A stretch of 64,000 nt of DNA. Origin: Lutraria lutraria. Lineage: Eukaryota > Mollusca > Bivalvia > Venerida > Mactridae. Under the pieces are notes generated by a model. The model was not told the origin of the DNA. It saw only the letters and a list, made by a program, of their open reading frames with translations, and searched no databases. Position numbers and translations under genes: made by a program. The stretch lies in contig OZ026839.1 in NCBI GenBank assembly GCA_964023205.1, positions 18,010,386-18,074,385 of the forward strand, written 5' to 3'. Positions 47,703 through 58,888 of the stretch are shown one piece after another (the first letter of the stretch is position 1; each line of letters starts with the position of its first letter).

Positions 47703-48205
47703 ATTTCCTCATTACGGGTTTCAAATGTTGGTTCTTCCGTGAGACCGAAAAATAGTAGATTGTCTCGCATTGACCTTGCCTGGAGGTCTACAAGGTCATC
47801 CGTTATTTTCTTTTTTTCAGTTTTAATTTAATCGAACTCTTTCATAATTGTCTCCCTTTGTATTTTGTCGTTTCTTAAATATTTGTCGATATCTTTCTAT
47901 TTCATTTGTATATCGTGACAAATCTGTGATTGCTCGTGACTGGTGGCTTCAATTTCTGTCAGTTTTCTGTTTTGCTCTTGTGATCCCTGGTCATGACGGC
48001 TGATTCGTGTATCTAGAGCTTTGATATTATCGTTTGAAACCTGTATTTCAATACTATCTTTTTTTCGTAGTCTAGTATCCACCATATCCAATTTATCTAA
48101 TATCATTTGGTTATAGCTTGGAGGACACGGGGTGCTTGCAAGGGGTGTATTATATGTCATACCATTGTTCATCGCCATACACGTGTTTCCAGCAATATTG
48201 AACAA
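47703..48205 (-). pseudogene. LINE ORF1-like fragment, minus strand
   Basis: 47,897-48,205 encodes a coiled-coil-like, Gln/Lys/Asp-rich peptide (MILDKLDMVDTRLRKKDSIE...). After a stop the frame continues leftwards KTEKKKITDDLVDLQARSMR and DNLLFFGLTEEPTFETR. The QARSMRDNLLFFG phrase marks the RRM-like part of L1-type ORF1 proteins, which coat LINE RNA. It is truncated at the 3' end of the LINE to its left. Confidence 0.7.
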
Positions 48206-48734
48206 GTGATAATATCTTCGCCCACACAGCTAACAAATAAAATATTTGTGACAATTGGTATTATAAGACAGATCTAGTCGGGAAATAAGAATCACTATGA
48301 CAGTTTGACTTGTCCCCAAGCTGTGAAAAAAACATGTATTTTTTAGAAATGTGAAAGTTGAAAAATTAAACCGTGCCCGTGGAAAAACTCAACATACTAT
48401 GTTCTGTCGAACGATTGAATTTTTTAAATATACATTCATATAATTATTTCTAGTAGTGTGAAATGAATATATATACACTTATTACTACAGTCAGTCGCAA
48501 AAGAAAGTATACATTGTAAAAAAATGAAATTGCGTCAACTTAGGTTGAAAAAAACTAACAACAAGTTTATGATTTACTAAATTTATGTGTATCTGTTATT
48601 TTACAACCAATCAATAACATGTCACTAAATGCAAGACCGCACAAGTATGGTCTTAAGCTTCGGGATCAGAGAAATCAAATTAACCCAAATGTTCAATATT
48701 TAGTGTCCCCGCCTCGAGCGTCTATACACTATAC
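48206..48734. other. No gene; probable Tc1-like 3' flank
   Basis: AT-rich sequence between the ORF1 relic and the Tc1-like relic. Possible terminal sequence at 48,490-48,545 was not confirmed. Confidence 0.35.
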
Positions 48735-49400
48735 ACAACGTTGTCTCATTGGCCTGATAACTCACTGAATCTATTTTTGAGGCAAATTGTTCCATTGTGC
48801 AAGAAGTGCCGCAGACAGTTCCCCGACATTTGACGGTGGTGAGTCACGCTTTCCCACACGCCTTCTCTAATTCTCCTCATCACACGACGACGGCCATCCG
48901 AGTGACTCACGTTGAACTTCGATTCAGAACAGAACTCCAACGACTGCATTGCGTAAGTGCCTAGGTGTGAGTATAGCCCCTGTATAAGGGCGTCTACACC
49001 TAAGTTGGTGAGTCTTAAGACGACGCCGCGCCGTATCAGGATGGATAATTCTTCTGTAAAGAAAAGCAATGAGGCTATTAGAAAATAATAATTATACATG
49101 ATTAGATTAATAAATCAAACAACGATGTTAAAAGAATACTCACCTATATAAACCTATCATTTGTCTTGCTGTCTCCACCACTGGCTTGAAGCGATTGCGC
49201 AGATGGGTAACCCTGATGAAACGCTCTTGTCTTGGGTTAAAACCTTCGGTCGTCCACTTCTGGGTCTGTCTTTTACCGTTCCAGTATTATTATACCGATC
49301 TTTCAGCTTCCGTATAGTAATGCGACTACAATTCAAATACCGGGCTACCGCCAGTTGCGTAGCTACCGCACGGAGCATTCTTATCGCCTCAGACCGCTGA
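48735..49400 (-). pseudogene. Tc1-like transposase relic with internal deletion
   Basis: From the right: helix-turn-helix region MLRAVATQLAVARYLNCSRI then DRPRSGRPKVLT (GRPR-type motif) at 49,270-49,380. Another frame reads RQERFIRVTHLRNRF to about 49,145. Past 'tttctttacag' at 49,055, frames read RRRLKTHQLRCRRPYTGAIL, SESKFNVSHSDGRRRV (D/E-less form of the SDESRF motif) and finally LLAQWNNLPQK near 48,775. The segment with the second and third catalytic residues is deleted. A GTGAGT at about 49,139 and the acceptor at 49,055 could be a chance intron. Confidence 0.75.
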
Positions 49401-50850
49401 TATTAAATGATTGGGTTTAGAGTGTGATTTAACAAATGTGTATAGAATTCGAATTTGTGAAACAAAATGAAATTCCGATGTGTAATTCTTTAATCACGGG
49501 ATGCACGTACATATCGGTAAAAATAATATCAATGTTTGAATTATGTATACTTTCTTTTCCAACTGACTGTATGTTAAAGACATATCCTATAATAACTTTT
49601 CACGAGGAGAATTTTCTTTTTTTTTTCAGAGATGTACTTCAATATATTACAAACATAAAACAGGATTTAAAAGTGTGGGTCACCATGCCCGTTTTTGAAT
49701 TACAAGTGTTTTTTCAATACCACTCCTCAGAATATATTACTATCTTGAATTGACGCAAAGATATCATACATTAAAGAACACAAAACCATAAATATCATCA
49801 CAAACTCAATGATTGTTTTCATATACTTGTAATAAAGATGTCTTTAAGTATTACAGAGTAAAAAACTGACATATGTATGATAATAACCAAGAAATATTAA
49901 AATTTGCATAAAGATGACCATGCCTGAATCACGGAAAATTACTACAAGAATTGAACATTTTAGCCTATAAAAAAAATTCTAGCGCGGAATATATGCTTTA
50001 GCATATATGGTTTAAAATGAAAGAAAGAAATGCATACCTAGCCATGCTACTTTTTGAGATATAGTACAATTATTACCTCCCTTTAGTATGAAAAAAATCT
50101 TATTTTTACAATTTTTATACAATAATGAAAACTGTTCAGATTAACATAAATTTTAACATATACAAGTTAAACTTCTTGTTTTCTGTTAAAAGAAAATGTT
50201 AAACTATGAGATATCAAGAGATTAATTGAAAATTATGTGCAAAATGTATGCATCAAACGCTGAAAAATATGCAAAATTCAACATTTTTGTCTGTAACATT
50301 GTTTCTAGCGCAGAAATGTTCTTCATATTTGCATTAAATGTAGGTTATCATAGAAAAATAAATGTATAACTAGCCATGCTTGTTTCGGATAAAGAACACA
50401 ATTACACCCCCTCCCCCTCGTCTTCATTGGAAAAAGAGAAAAATTATTGTCTCCTACAATTTTTTTTTTCAAAATGTGCACTAAATGTAAGTTATAACAC
50501 ATAGTAAATAAAACAGGAAGTCTCGCTACTTTATCTAATTAAATGCAATAATTACCTGCCTCGGTTCAGAAAATATGCAAAATTTCAAAGAATTTGTCAA
50601 AAAGTTACAAAAATGCTAGCACAGAGATTTTTTTATAATTTCCAGTAAATGTAAGTTATCTGAGCAGGCATACAATTTTATACTAGAAAAGGCTTGAAAG
50701 TCTATGTAATATCATTGCTTATTAAAATGTTATGAAATCTTCAGTATAATAAATAAAAATCACATTTCCTAGAGGGCATTATTAAAAATTGCCAGCCCTT
50801 GAAAAAGTAATGTTGACCTCAGCGGTTCTTTCAAAGGAAATAGTTAGACT
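49401..50850. repeat. AT-rich region with diverged repeats
   Basis: Phrases 'tctagcgc(a/g)gaa', 'ctagccatgct', 'aaatgtaagttat' and 'aattac(c)tcc' recur in loose order between 49,880 and 50,700, suggesting two to three old copies of one unit. No frame is supported. Confidence 0.4.
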
Positions 50851-50852
50851 TT

Positions 50853-51879
50853 CTACTTTTGAAGATAATTAGAGACATTTTTAATGATGCGCATCAGAGA
50901 CGTGATCCTAGGTTTCCCATCCAATAATTTCTCCTTGAACAATTGTGTTAAACCATCTAAACCATTGCGATGTATGGCCAACCTCAAATGCTGAAGACAA
51001 AGACCACTGCTTGCAATTTTGTTAACCATTTCCCTTGAAACAATTTTGTCATTTATAAAACAGTCCATAGTTGACTTGTTGGAGTCAGACATTTGATTGA
51101 ACTTGTAAATATTTACAGAAGAATTTGTTGACTCACTATGTTCAGCCAAAATATCATCATTAATATTGGTATGCAAAACTAACTTTTGCAGACTTTCAAC
51201 ATCTGCTAATGCGTCATGAGCGAAATATTGTACATTAAGATGTTTTGTAACTAAATATTCCTGTTTATAACATTCAAGATCTGGATACACAGCTCTGAAT
51301 AGTATCAATATATCAACAGACCCTAATACAGAATCTTGAAAAGCACTGAGGAGTTTATACATTTCAAAGGCTCTAATGATTCTAGGAAGATCAAACTTCC
51401 TGAAGTTGTGACCTATGAGAATACACTTTCCTAGACACTGTAACCAAGAAAGAAATAACACTAGAACATTTTTTAGAGTTATCACTTTCAACTCGTTTCC
51501 CTCTGTGAAACATTATATTATCTTTGACAGTCAATCCTGTAACTTCTGATGCACCCTGAGAAACTCGTTGTGATGGTAAAATATACTTGTTAAATTGTTC
51601 ATTTCCACAGACAGCTGCTAACTGTATAATATCACAATCTTTGTGAAGGGAGGTTGTTTCAATATCACAGTATACTTTCACAGATAAACTTTCCTGAAGA
51701 ACTTTACAAGATGAAGGACGTGTAATGGCTGCTTGAATTTCTGTGATGTCACAAACATTAGACATAGCAACACCAGATTGATATGATGTTCCTTCTCGTA
51801 GCTCTTTCTGTGAAATGATGCATTTGTTTTTCATTTTTTTTATATATATTTCGTTTTTTAAAAGTTTTAGTATTTTCAA
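50853..51879 (-). pseudogene. DEDDh 3'-5' exonuclease domain downstream of the transposase
   Basis: Frame 51,391-51,879 gives VKVYCDIETTSL (DxE; Asp and Glu near residues 72 and 74), DIIQLAAVCG, KYILPSQRVSQGASEVTGL. A shift near 51,480 leads to frame 50,853-51,491, with ILIGHNFRKFDLPRI (motif II Asp near residue 34) and HDALADVESLQKLV (HxAxxD; residues 92-97). All four acidic residues and the His of DnaQ-type exonucleases are present. The amino part of the frame (GTSYQSG) continues the transposase protein to its right, so it was one long protein. One shift lies inside the exonuclease and another at the poly-A/T tract near 51,840. Confidence 0.8.
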
Positions 51880-52197
51880 ACTGCAATCGTTTCACTCGGG
51901 TTTTGTCCCTTTTGGCTGCCAATTTTGCATAGAATTTACCAGGAGAAATGCCAGTTTCTAAGTTCACTTTGTTTATATATGAGCAACCAGCATTCTTCTG
52001 AGCAACAGCACAGCTTAATCGATTCTTTAAACTTCCAGAAGATGAATAATGGCACCGTTTTGGTGCTTTGGAAGCAAGCATGTTATTGAATGATTCTACT
52101 TCTTTAGTTGAGGCACAGGAGCAATTTTTTCAGCATTAGACACAAATTTATCAAACACTCCAATCAGATCTTTTCTCAATTCATCACCTGTGAGATC
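51758..52197 (-). pseudogene. Carboxyl part of the Mutator-like transposase (broken link)
   Basis: Right after the TGA that closes the exon at 52,198, the same frame continues DLTGDELRKDLIGVFDKFVS to about 52,125. One base is then missing and the next frame reads STKEVESFNNMLASKAPKR, then LKNRLSCAVAQKNAGCSYIN and ISPGKFYAKLAAKRDKTRVK. These blocks are normal for the region between the transposase core and its tail. One nonsense codon and one single-base shift therefore separate it from the core. A second shift at about 51,840 separates it from the exonuclease. Confidence 0.75.
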
Positions 52198-52855
52198 TCA
52201 TCCATAAGGTGTCGAACTATGCCTGTAAGTTTCAGGACTTTTATGGTAGTTACACCATGTGTCACACTTTTCATGTTCTCTGAAAGCATGCGGAACAATT
52301 TGCTTAAGGGCTGTTGCCAGACTAGAAGGGTTCTCTTTGTTCTGACAAACTGCATAGCTAAAACATTTCTGAAACCACTGAATAATTTTACTTGACAGGC
52401 ATTTATGTTTCTTCTGAAGGCTATATAAACTGTTTCCAAGATGTTTCTTAGTATGGTTTAAATCTGACCATTTTGTGATGGGATGAGGGACTGCTGTTTT
52501 TTTTTTGGCCATAGTGGTTGCATCATCGTCCATAATCATTACCCCCACCTGAACATTTTTAGATTCTATTTCTTGTACCAAACTACATCCAACATCTGGC
52601 TCCATTGCTTTGGAACTTCCATGCCAATTTTTTGGACAGGCATGACTTGGTGGATCCTCTCCTTTTCCTGCATGAAATGAACACTTTCGACAGTCTTTTG
52701 ATCTGACATCATAGGCAACTATTTTACCAGTCCTGTTCCCAAATAATGTTCCGACTCCAGATTTGCTGTCATAACAGCGACCCGATCCACGTTTCTGCCA
52801 TCCCATGTCGTATTTGAATTCGCCTGATGGTGACTGACAGCTGGGATCATCTGGA
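52198..52855 (-). CDS. Mutator-like transposase core exon
   Basis: The exon begins after a 'tgtttcag' acceptor at 52,856 and is open to a TGA at 52,198: PDDPSCQSPSGEFKYDMGWQ, KRGSGRCYDSKSGVGTLFGN, a CRKC zinc-type pair, CPKNWHGSSKAMEPDVGCSL, VGVMIMDDDATTMAKKK and CNYHKSPETYRHS. The YDMGWQKRGSGR and DDDATT blocks match the family named Mutator-like transposase that is abundant in mollusc and cnidarian genomes. The Asp residues in those blocks are candidate catalytic residues. The exon joins in phase (AG+T) to the exon at 53,663-53,749. Confidence 0.8.
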
Positions 52856-52904
52856 CTGAAACATTTACAGTAAATGTGTTAAAGAAATTTGTGGTAATTT
52901 GTTT

Positions 52905-53075
52905 TTTTGTTTGTTTCGGGGTTTTACTCTATTTTAACATTACAGTCATATCATAGCACTTGGTCAGTTTACCGACTCATTGTTCTTGGGCAGATTTTGA
53001 CTTCCGACCTAAGCAGTTACTTACTAGAGCTTAGTCACGGAGGCGACTAACACCCACATCGCCACATTGACACTA
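52905..53075 (-). repeat. SINE fragment in transposase intron
   Basis: 'tttgtttgtttcggggtttt', 'cattacagtcatatcata', 'gacctaagcagttacttac' and 'agtcacggaggcgactaac' recall the SINE bodies at 6,240 and 61,471. It lies between the exons at 52,855 and 53,663. Confidence 0.55.
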
Positions 53076-53662
53076 AGAATGTAATAGTATGCTATATGGC
53101 TAAGTCCAAGGAGACATAATTCTGCAATGAAAGAATCGCTAAGAATGGAAATGGTATCTTGCACATCTACACTTCATGGTGATAGCATCAGTGTTTTTTC
53201 CTCTTCGTTGGGAAGAGGCCTTAGCATGTTGATTTTGGGAAGAAGTATCGCTAATATTTCTGATTTGGGAAATTAAATAGCTGGTGTAAGTTTGGATTTT
53301 TGGGAAAACTGCATGATTTTATAGTTGAAATTTTGTGTACTAGCAAAAAATTACTAGTGGCCTAATTAAGTTTGAGCCCAGCCGGATGGAGAGACCGTCC
53401 GACCAACCGACATCAATTTACCCCCTCTCAAACTTTGTTTGCACTGAATATGATAACCAGTAATAAGCTCATACCTTCACCAGTAACCGACATTTGCCCA
53501 TGATTCATTTATTTATCATACTAAACTATTGTCATCAATGTGTTTTTAAATAAATGATTTCTATCCTCCTTATTTTTTATTACCTTAATTATATATATCT
53601 GTACAGTGTAACATTAAATCAAACTTTATTTTACAATATAGTTAGTTTTTATACACCAGTAC

Positions 53663-53749
53663 CTTTTATCACTGTTTATCAATTGAACTTCTTCCATTAA
53701 TGCTTCTGTACAGGTCTCTTTTGCTACACTATTAATATGTGCAGCATCC
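53663..53749 (-). CDS. Internal exon of the Mutator-like transposase gene
   Basis: Bounded by acceptor 'ttatgttacag' and a GTACTG donor, 87 bases. In phase 2 entry it encodes 28 residues, DAAHINSVAKETCTEALMEE..., and leaves AG that completes a Ser codon with the T of the next exon. VAKETC-type text precedes the core in this family. Splice phase and family fit agree. Confidence 0.7.
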
Positions 53750-54998
53750 CTGTAACATAATAAAAATGAACTCTAAAATAATGTACATGTATATAACTTC
53801 ACAGAAATGTTTGCACAGTGCTATTTGAAACTGAAAATCTATAAATTCTTTTCTTATAATTTGTTAGAAAAAAAAACATAACAAATATACTAAATTCTAA
53901 AATAAAATGGTAATTAACTATCTTAGGAAAACATGGTATTTTTACTTAAAGCTAGATACTTAAAGCTTTATGAAGCTATTTTAGATTGATAACATAAAAC
54001 AGAATCAAAGACAGATTTGCCAACACCAAAGTATGACTTGATTACATGCACATATTACATAGTACTCAGTATTATATATTATTGCCACACAACAAAATGT
54101 AGGTTACTTACAGAAGTTAGGTGAGTAATGAGTAAGGTATACCATAGGTTGCTTGTTGTTGTTTTTCAATACATATTTTCAGCACAAAGGATACAGGATA
54201 ATATTAATTTACTGCTACAATTAAAAACTTAGAAGTACAAATATGTACATGATGAATGTTTAGATTCACATCCTGATTTTAACTTATAGGGTGGATGAGT
54301 GGGGTTTACTTTCCATATATTTCAGAGAGGGTCTTGGCCTAAATGTTGACATTAGCCACTGGCTATTTTATTCCATTAACACAAAGAACACTATATACTT
54401 TATGAAGGAAACTCTCTAAAAAACACTAATTCAAAGACTGTTTACTGTATGATTATCAGGCTTCTCATCTAGTTTTCAGATATTTTGTCTACAAGGCTGT
54501 CTTTTAGTGAAATAAAATTTTGAGGCTTGTGTGAATTTGATACTGACAGTTCTAAAGCGGATGAGAATCTATTTTGGGAAAATGAAACAACAACAAACAA
54601 TTCTACTGCTACAAAAGATATAGTAGTGATGAAGAATACAGATAAGTGCACACACATACTTATCTACAAAATCCAATACTTACACTTGTATCATTACCAC
54701 TAAACAAGAATAGAAACAATAATAACCTTTTCAAAATAAGTTTCATAATTAAATAATGACAGTTGAATGACAATAAACTGTTTACAATTTATACACTAAT
54801 TTGAAACAGATTGTATTAATAAAATGCTGATGGCCTAAGTAAAATTATTCTAAATATAACCCTGCACAATATTTTACTGACTACTGACATTTAATGACTT
54901 ATAATTTGTCATTTAGACTGCACAGATGATCTATCAGTATCATTTAAAATTATCATCAAGATCATTGAAGATGCCAATAAAACAATTAAAATGTTTAC
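53750..54998. other. Intron-like AT-rich sequence
   Basis: No frame on the minus strand here completes the missing exon. A GTAAGT donor at about 54,111 is the only strong splice signal. The minus frame at 54,469-54,657 is hydrophobic and unsupported. Confidence 0.35.
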
Positions 54999-55122
54999 CT
55001 AATGCTGCCTTTGTATTTATATCAAACACTTTCGGTCCCCTGTTGTTAATACGGTGACGCTTGTTCGTTTCAACACTGTTGATAACGCCGCACACACAGT
55101 TTATGTATAGAACTGCAAACAC
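54999..55122 (-). CDS. Upstream exon of the Mutator-like transposase gene
   Basis: On the minus strand INCVCGVINSVETNKRHRIN then GPKVFDINTKAALG ends at a GTAAAC donor (54,998). CxCG...ThKxH and GPxxFDINTKAALG fit the amino-terminal part of the family. The exon leaves phase 1 and the exon at 53,749 enters at phase 2, so an exon of length 3n+1 between them is not located (or was lost). The start codon lies further right or was destroyed by the palindromic segment at 55,120-55,385. Confidence 0.6.
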
Positions 55123-55385
55123 ACAACGTTAAGACAACGTTGGGTTTTAGTTGTGTATTGGTTGTATTATTTTACAACGTTGTCACAACGTTTTTGCAAC
55201 GTTGACAACTATTTAACACAGTGTTTTGAAATGTGTAGGAGAAAGTATCATGAAAGCAATGCATTTATGTATTGAACAGACACTGTAAAAATGCATACAG
55301 CATTGTTATCAAAAACTTGAATTTTTTACAACGTTGGTACAACGTTGTGTAAACGTTGGGCTGCAACGTTGTGTAAAATTATCTT
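55120..55385. repeat. CAACGTTG palindrome cluster (MITE-like or promoter segment)
   Basis: Nine copies of AACGTT, most as (A)CAACGTTG(T), lie at about 55,127, 55,135, 55,180, 55,189, 55,198, 55,330, 55,340, 55,350 and 55,362. The two clusters surround a 120-base AT-rich middle and are partly inverted copies ('ttttacaacgttgt' left, 'ttttacacaacgttg' on the complement right). Confidence 0.8.
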
Positions 55386-55481
55386 CTACATGTAAAGCAA
55401 CACGAGTCAGGAAGAGATATAAAAACGCGCCATGGAAAGCATACTGAGATATTGACTTTCTTACTAGCAAAATCGAAGTTA

Positions 55482-57370
55482 TGGATAAAGGCAGGAAAAA
55501 GCTGCAGAAACGTTTGGAAAGAGAACGTCAATGCTCGTCGACCTCAAATTCTAGACCAAGGTTAACAGAAGAAATAGTAAATTGTACGCCTCGATCGAAG
55601 ACCTAACTGATGCTAAAGAAGACTGGATTCAAACTTGATAAAAGAACAAAAATTCACAAAAGATTAATGTTTGGAAATGTAATGCTAGAGGCCATGAAAA
55701 ACCCTATGTCAAAGAAGAAGACAAAACAAAGTTTGAATATTCAAGTTGGTGCACAAATTCTAAAGAAGTATAGGTGTATTAGAAAAATTAGCTCTGAGAT
55801 AGGGATTTAGAGAAAAAATCTATACACTCACCACCGCCCGAGGGTTGGGAGATCAGTAAAATATAAGTGTCGGGAGTTAGTAAATCAGTTTCTAGAGAGA
55901 GAAGACAACAGTACTTTATTGCCTGAAAGGGAGATGTAAAGATGAATAAAGAGAGTTCCTGTGCAGAAGAGGATTTTAACAGACTATTTGTCTAACCTGC
56001 ACCAAAAGTATCTTCTTGAAAATCCAGAGGCCAAGTTGTCAAGAAGTACATATAGCAATCACACAATTCTTCTGACCAGCTTTTCATCCAGGCGAACGTG
56101 CTTATGTACATACCATCAAAACTTTTCGCTGAAAATCAAAAGCATGAAGAGAGATGGCTTGAAATGCAGTGCAAACCCAGATGTGTTTGTAGCAGAATTT
56201 CAAACCAAAGAGGCGTTAAAGGAGAGCTTATCAGATGTGTATCAGGATATGGAAACAGTAAGATACAGACTGTGGAAGAAAGTGAAAGATGGCGACAAGA
56301 TGCGTTGGAAAGAAGTAGAAGAATGTGCTAAGAAACAATAATTTATTGAGATAGTCATAGAAGAGTCTGAAAAGTTCCGAATGCATGTAATTAGAGTAAA
56401 ACATCAGTATAGTAATTGAGAGAACTCAGGAAAAAGCTGCCGCCAAGAGAGATGGTTATTTGGATGGACTTTTCGGAGAAGTTGAACGAATACATTACCT
56501 AAGAGATTCTCCTAGCAGTCAATACAGGAATAAAACGATTTTTCAGATAGTGTGTGATCATGAGGAAAAAACGTTTTTCGAACTATTTAGAAACTGGACA
56601 CGGTAAAGGACCATGCGATGGTCTAGGGGCTACCGTTAAAAGGATGGCCGACATGGCGGTAAAGCAACAAAAATGCTCAATTCAAGATGCACATGACTTC
56701 TGCCAGAGCGAATGCAACAAAAGTGAAGTATATAAAGTACACAGAAGAAGATATTGAAAGGCTACAAATATACTGAAAGCTAAACAGCAACCAACGGCTA
56801 TACATGTACCTGGAACAATAAAATTACATGCCGTTATCCCAATAGATACTATCAATAGCAATAAGAGAACTGAGCTGCTATTGTGATAAGTGTTTGTTTG
56901 AATTTGAAAACACGCAGTGCTCGTGGGAAAGAGTTTGTACGCATCATTGAAAAGAAAAGTAACAGAGGAGCAACGCGAAACAACAAACGTTAAAGTAAAG
57001 AAGACTTTAGAGAAAACATCACCAGAGGAGAAAAATGAAAGACAGAGAAATGTGGTACTTATAGAAACAAGCATTAATGACTGGGTAGCAGCAGTTTATG
57101 ATGGCAATTGGTTCATTGGTCAAATAACTGATCAAGACGATGAAGATTGTAACATTAACTTTTTGACAAGTGCTGGTAAATATGGGAACGCGTTCAAGTT
57201 TCCTTCAAAGAAAGATGAGATCTGGATTAACAAAACAGATATTCTGTGTGTTCTGCTGCATGAGCTGCAAGAAATTGGTAAAGCTAGAAAATATTACAGG
57301 CTATCAAAGCAAGAAGAAAGCAGTATTTGGACAAATTACGCCAATTTTAAAGATAGAAAAGGCTACTAAA
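55482..57370 (+). pseudogene. Decayed gene of an uncharacterised aquatic-invertebrate family, divergent to the transposase
   Basis: ATG at 55,482 opens MDKGRKKLQKRLERER and stops after 41 codons. Following pieces: KTGFKLDKRTKIHKRLMFGN (55,613), LKKYRCIRKISSEIG (55,765), RILTDYLSNLHQKYLLENPE (55,963), RRTCLCTYHQN (56,090), ETGHGKGPCDGLGATVKRMA (56,590), IQDAHDFCQ (56,682) and WVAAVYDGNWFIGQI then FKFPSKKDEIWINKTDILCV (57,085-57,260). HGKGPCDG...KRMAD and the carboxyl WVAVVYDGNW domain are hallmarks of a family I recall in bivalves and Hydra, function unnamed. At least six stops or shifts. It may be the partner gene of the transposase to its left. Confidence 0.6.
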
Positions 57371-57394
57371 GTAGTAGTTGTCAAGATGATTTTG

Positions 57395-58888
57395 ACAACA
57401 AGAGGGCCAAGATGGCACTATATCGCTCACAGGACAATTACTGTTCATTCATTTAAATATTGTTTTGAACCGGTGACCTAGTTTTTGACCCCAGATGACC
57501 CATTTTAGAACGTGTCCTACATATAGATAAGACAAACAGTCTGACAAAATTTGGTGAAGATCCAATCAAAACCATGGAAAATACAGCATAGACAAGGTTT
57601 TCCTAAGATTTGACCTCGTGACCTAGTTTTTGACCCCAGATAACCTATGTTTGAATTTGTCTTACATATCATTAAGACAAACATTCTGACAAGGTTTGGT
57701 GAAGATACAATCAAAATTTGACAACAACAGTGTTAATAAACCTTCCTAAGATTTGACCTCGTGACCTAGTTTTTGACCCTAGGTGACCCAAATTTAAACT
57801 TGTCCTTAATATATGTAAGACGAACAACCTGACAAGGTTTGGCCAAGATCTAATTAAAACATGACATTAAGAGCTTTTACATGATTCTTACCTAAGATTT
57901 GACCTTGTGACCCAGTTTTTTACCTTGGCTGACCCATGTTCAACCCTGACCAACATATCATTGAGGCAAACATTCTAACAAGGTTTGGTGAAGATCCATT
58001 CAAAACTGTGACATCTACAGTGTTAACAAAGTTTTCCTAAGATTTGACCTGGTGACCTAGTTATTGACCCAGATGACCCATATTTGTACCTGACCGTTAT
58101 ATTATTAAAACAAACAATTTGACAAAGTTTGGTGAAGTTCCAATTATAACTGTGAAATCTAGTGTTAACATGGTTTTTCATAAGATTTGGCCTAGCGACC
58201 TAGTTTTTGACCGGGGTAAACCCCACCCCCGGCCGGGGCCAATTTTGACCCCAGGGCCATAATTTGAACAAACATAGTAGAGGACCACGAGACAATGCTA
58301 CATACAAAACATCTTAGCTCTAGGTCTTGTGGTTTAGGACAAGAGGATTTTTAAAATTGTATAATCATATATGAATCTACAGTGTTAACATTGTTTTGAG
58401 CCTGTGACCTAGTTTTTGACCCCAGATGACCCATGTTCGAACTCCTCCAAAATATTATGAAGACAAACATTCTGACAAGGTTTCATGATGATCCAATCAA
58501 AACAGTGACTTCTAGAGTGTTCACAAGGTTTTCCAGCAATTTGCCCTAGTGACCTAGTTTTTGATTGGAAATTACTCGTTATCAAATTTGACCTACATAT
58601 TAAAATAAACATTTTGACAAAGTTTCATGAAGATCCAATAAAAACAGTGATTTCTAAAGTGTTCACAAGATTTTCCCTTATTTGGCCCTGGTGACCTAGT
58701 TTTTGACCCCCAATGGCCCAATATCGAACTCGTCCGAGAATTTGTCGATATTAATCATCTGACCCAGTTTTGCTAAAATTGAGCTAAAAATGTGGCCCCT
58801 AGTATGTTCACAACATTAAGTTTGATGACGCCGGACGGAGACTGATCCTAAAAGCTCACCCTGTCACTTTGTGACATGTGAGCTAAAA
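57395..58888 (+). mobile_element. Pearl-like element with a different core
   Basis: Head 'acaagagggccaagatggca' and 'ctatatcgctcac', then about nine units of roughly 145 bp with 'gtgacctagtttttgacccc', 'tgaca(a/g)(a/g)(a/g)tttggtgaagat' and 'caatcaaaac'. A single unit of the other core (ggggccaattttgacccc) sits at 58,215-58,345. The 3' hairpin is AGCTCAC...TGTCAC-ttt-GTGACA-t-GTGAGCT, ending ctaaaa. Same ends as the element at 45,358, different filling. Confidence 0.9.

Noticed and set aside
49436..49753. 105-codon plus frame
   Set aside because: AT-driven hydrophobic frame without motif or conserved start.
52108..52680. Plus frames at 52,108 and 52,483
   Set aside because: Antisense shadows of the transposase exon.
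56682..57074. 130-codon minus frame
   Set aside because: Antisense shadow of the partner gene; Ser/Leu/Phe-rich.
57517..58612. Minus frames in the 57-58 kb repeat
   Set aside because: Repeat-derived; the same frame recurs with each core unit.
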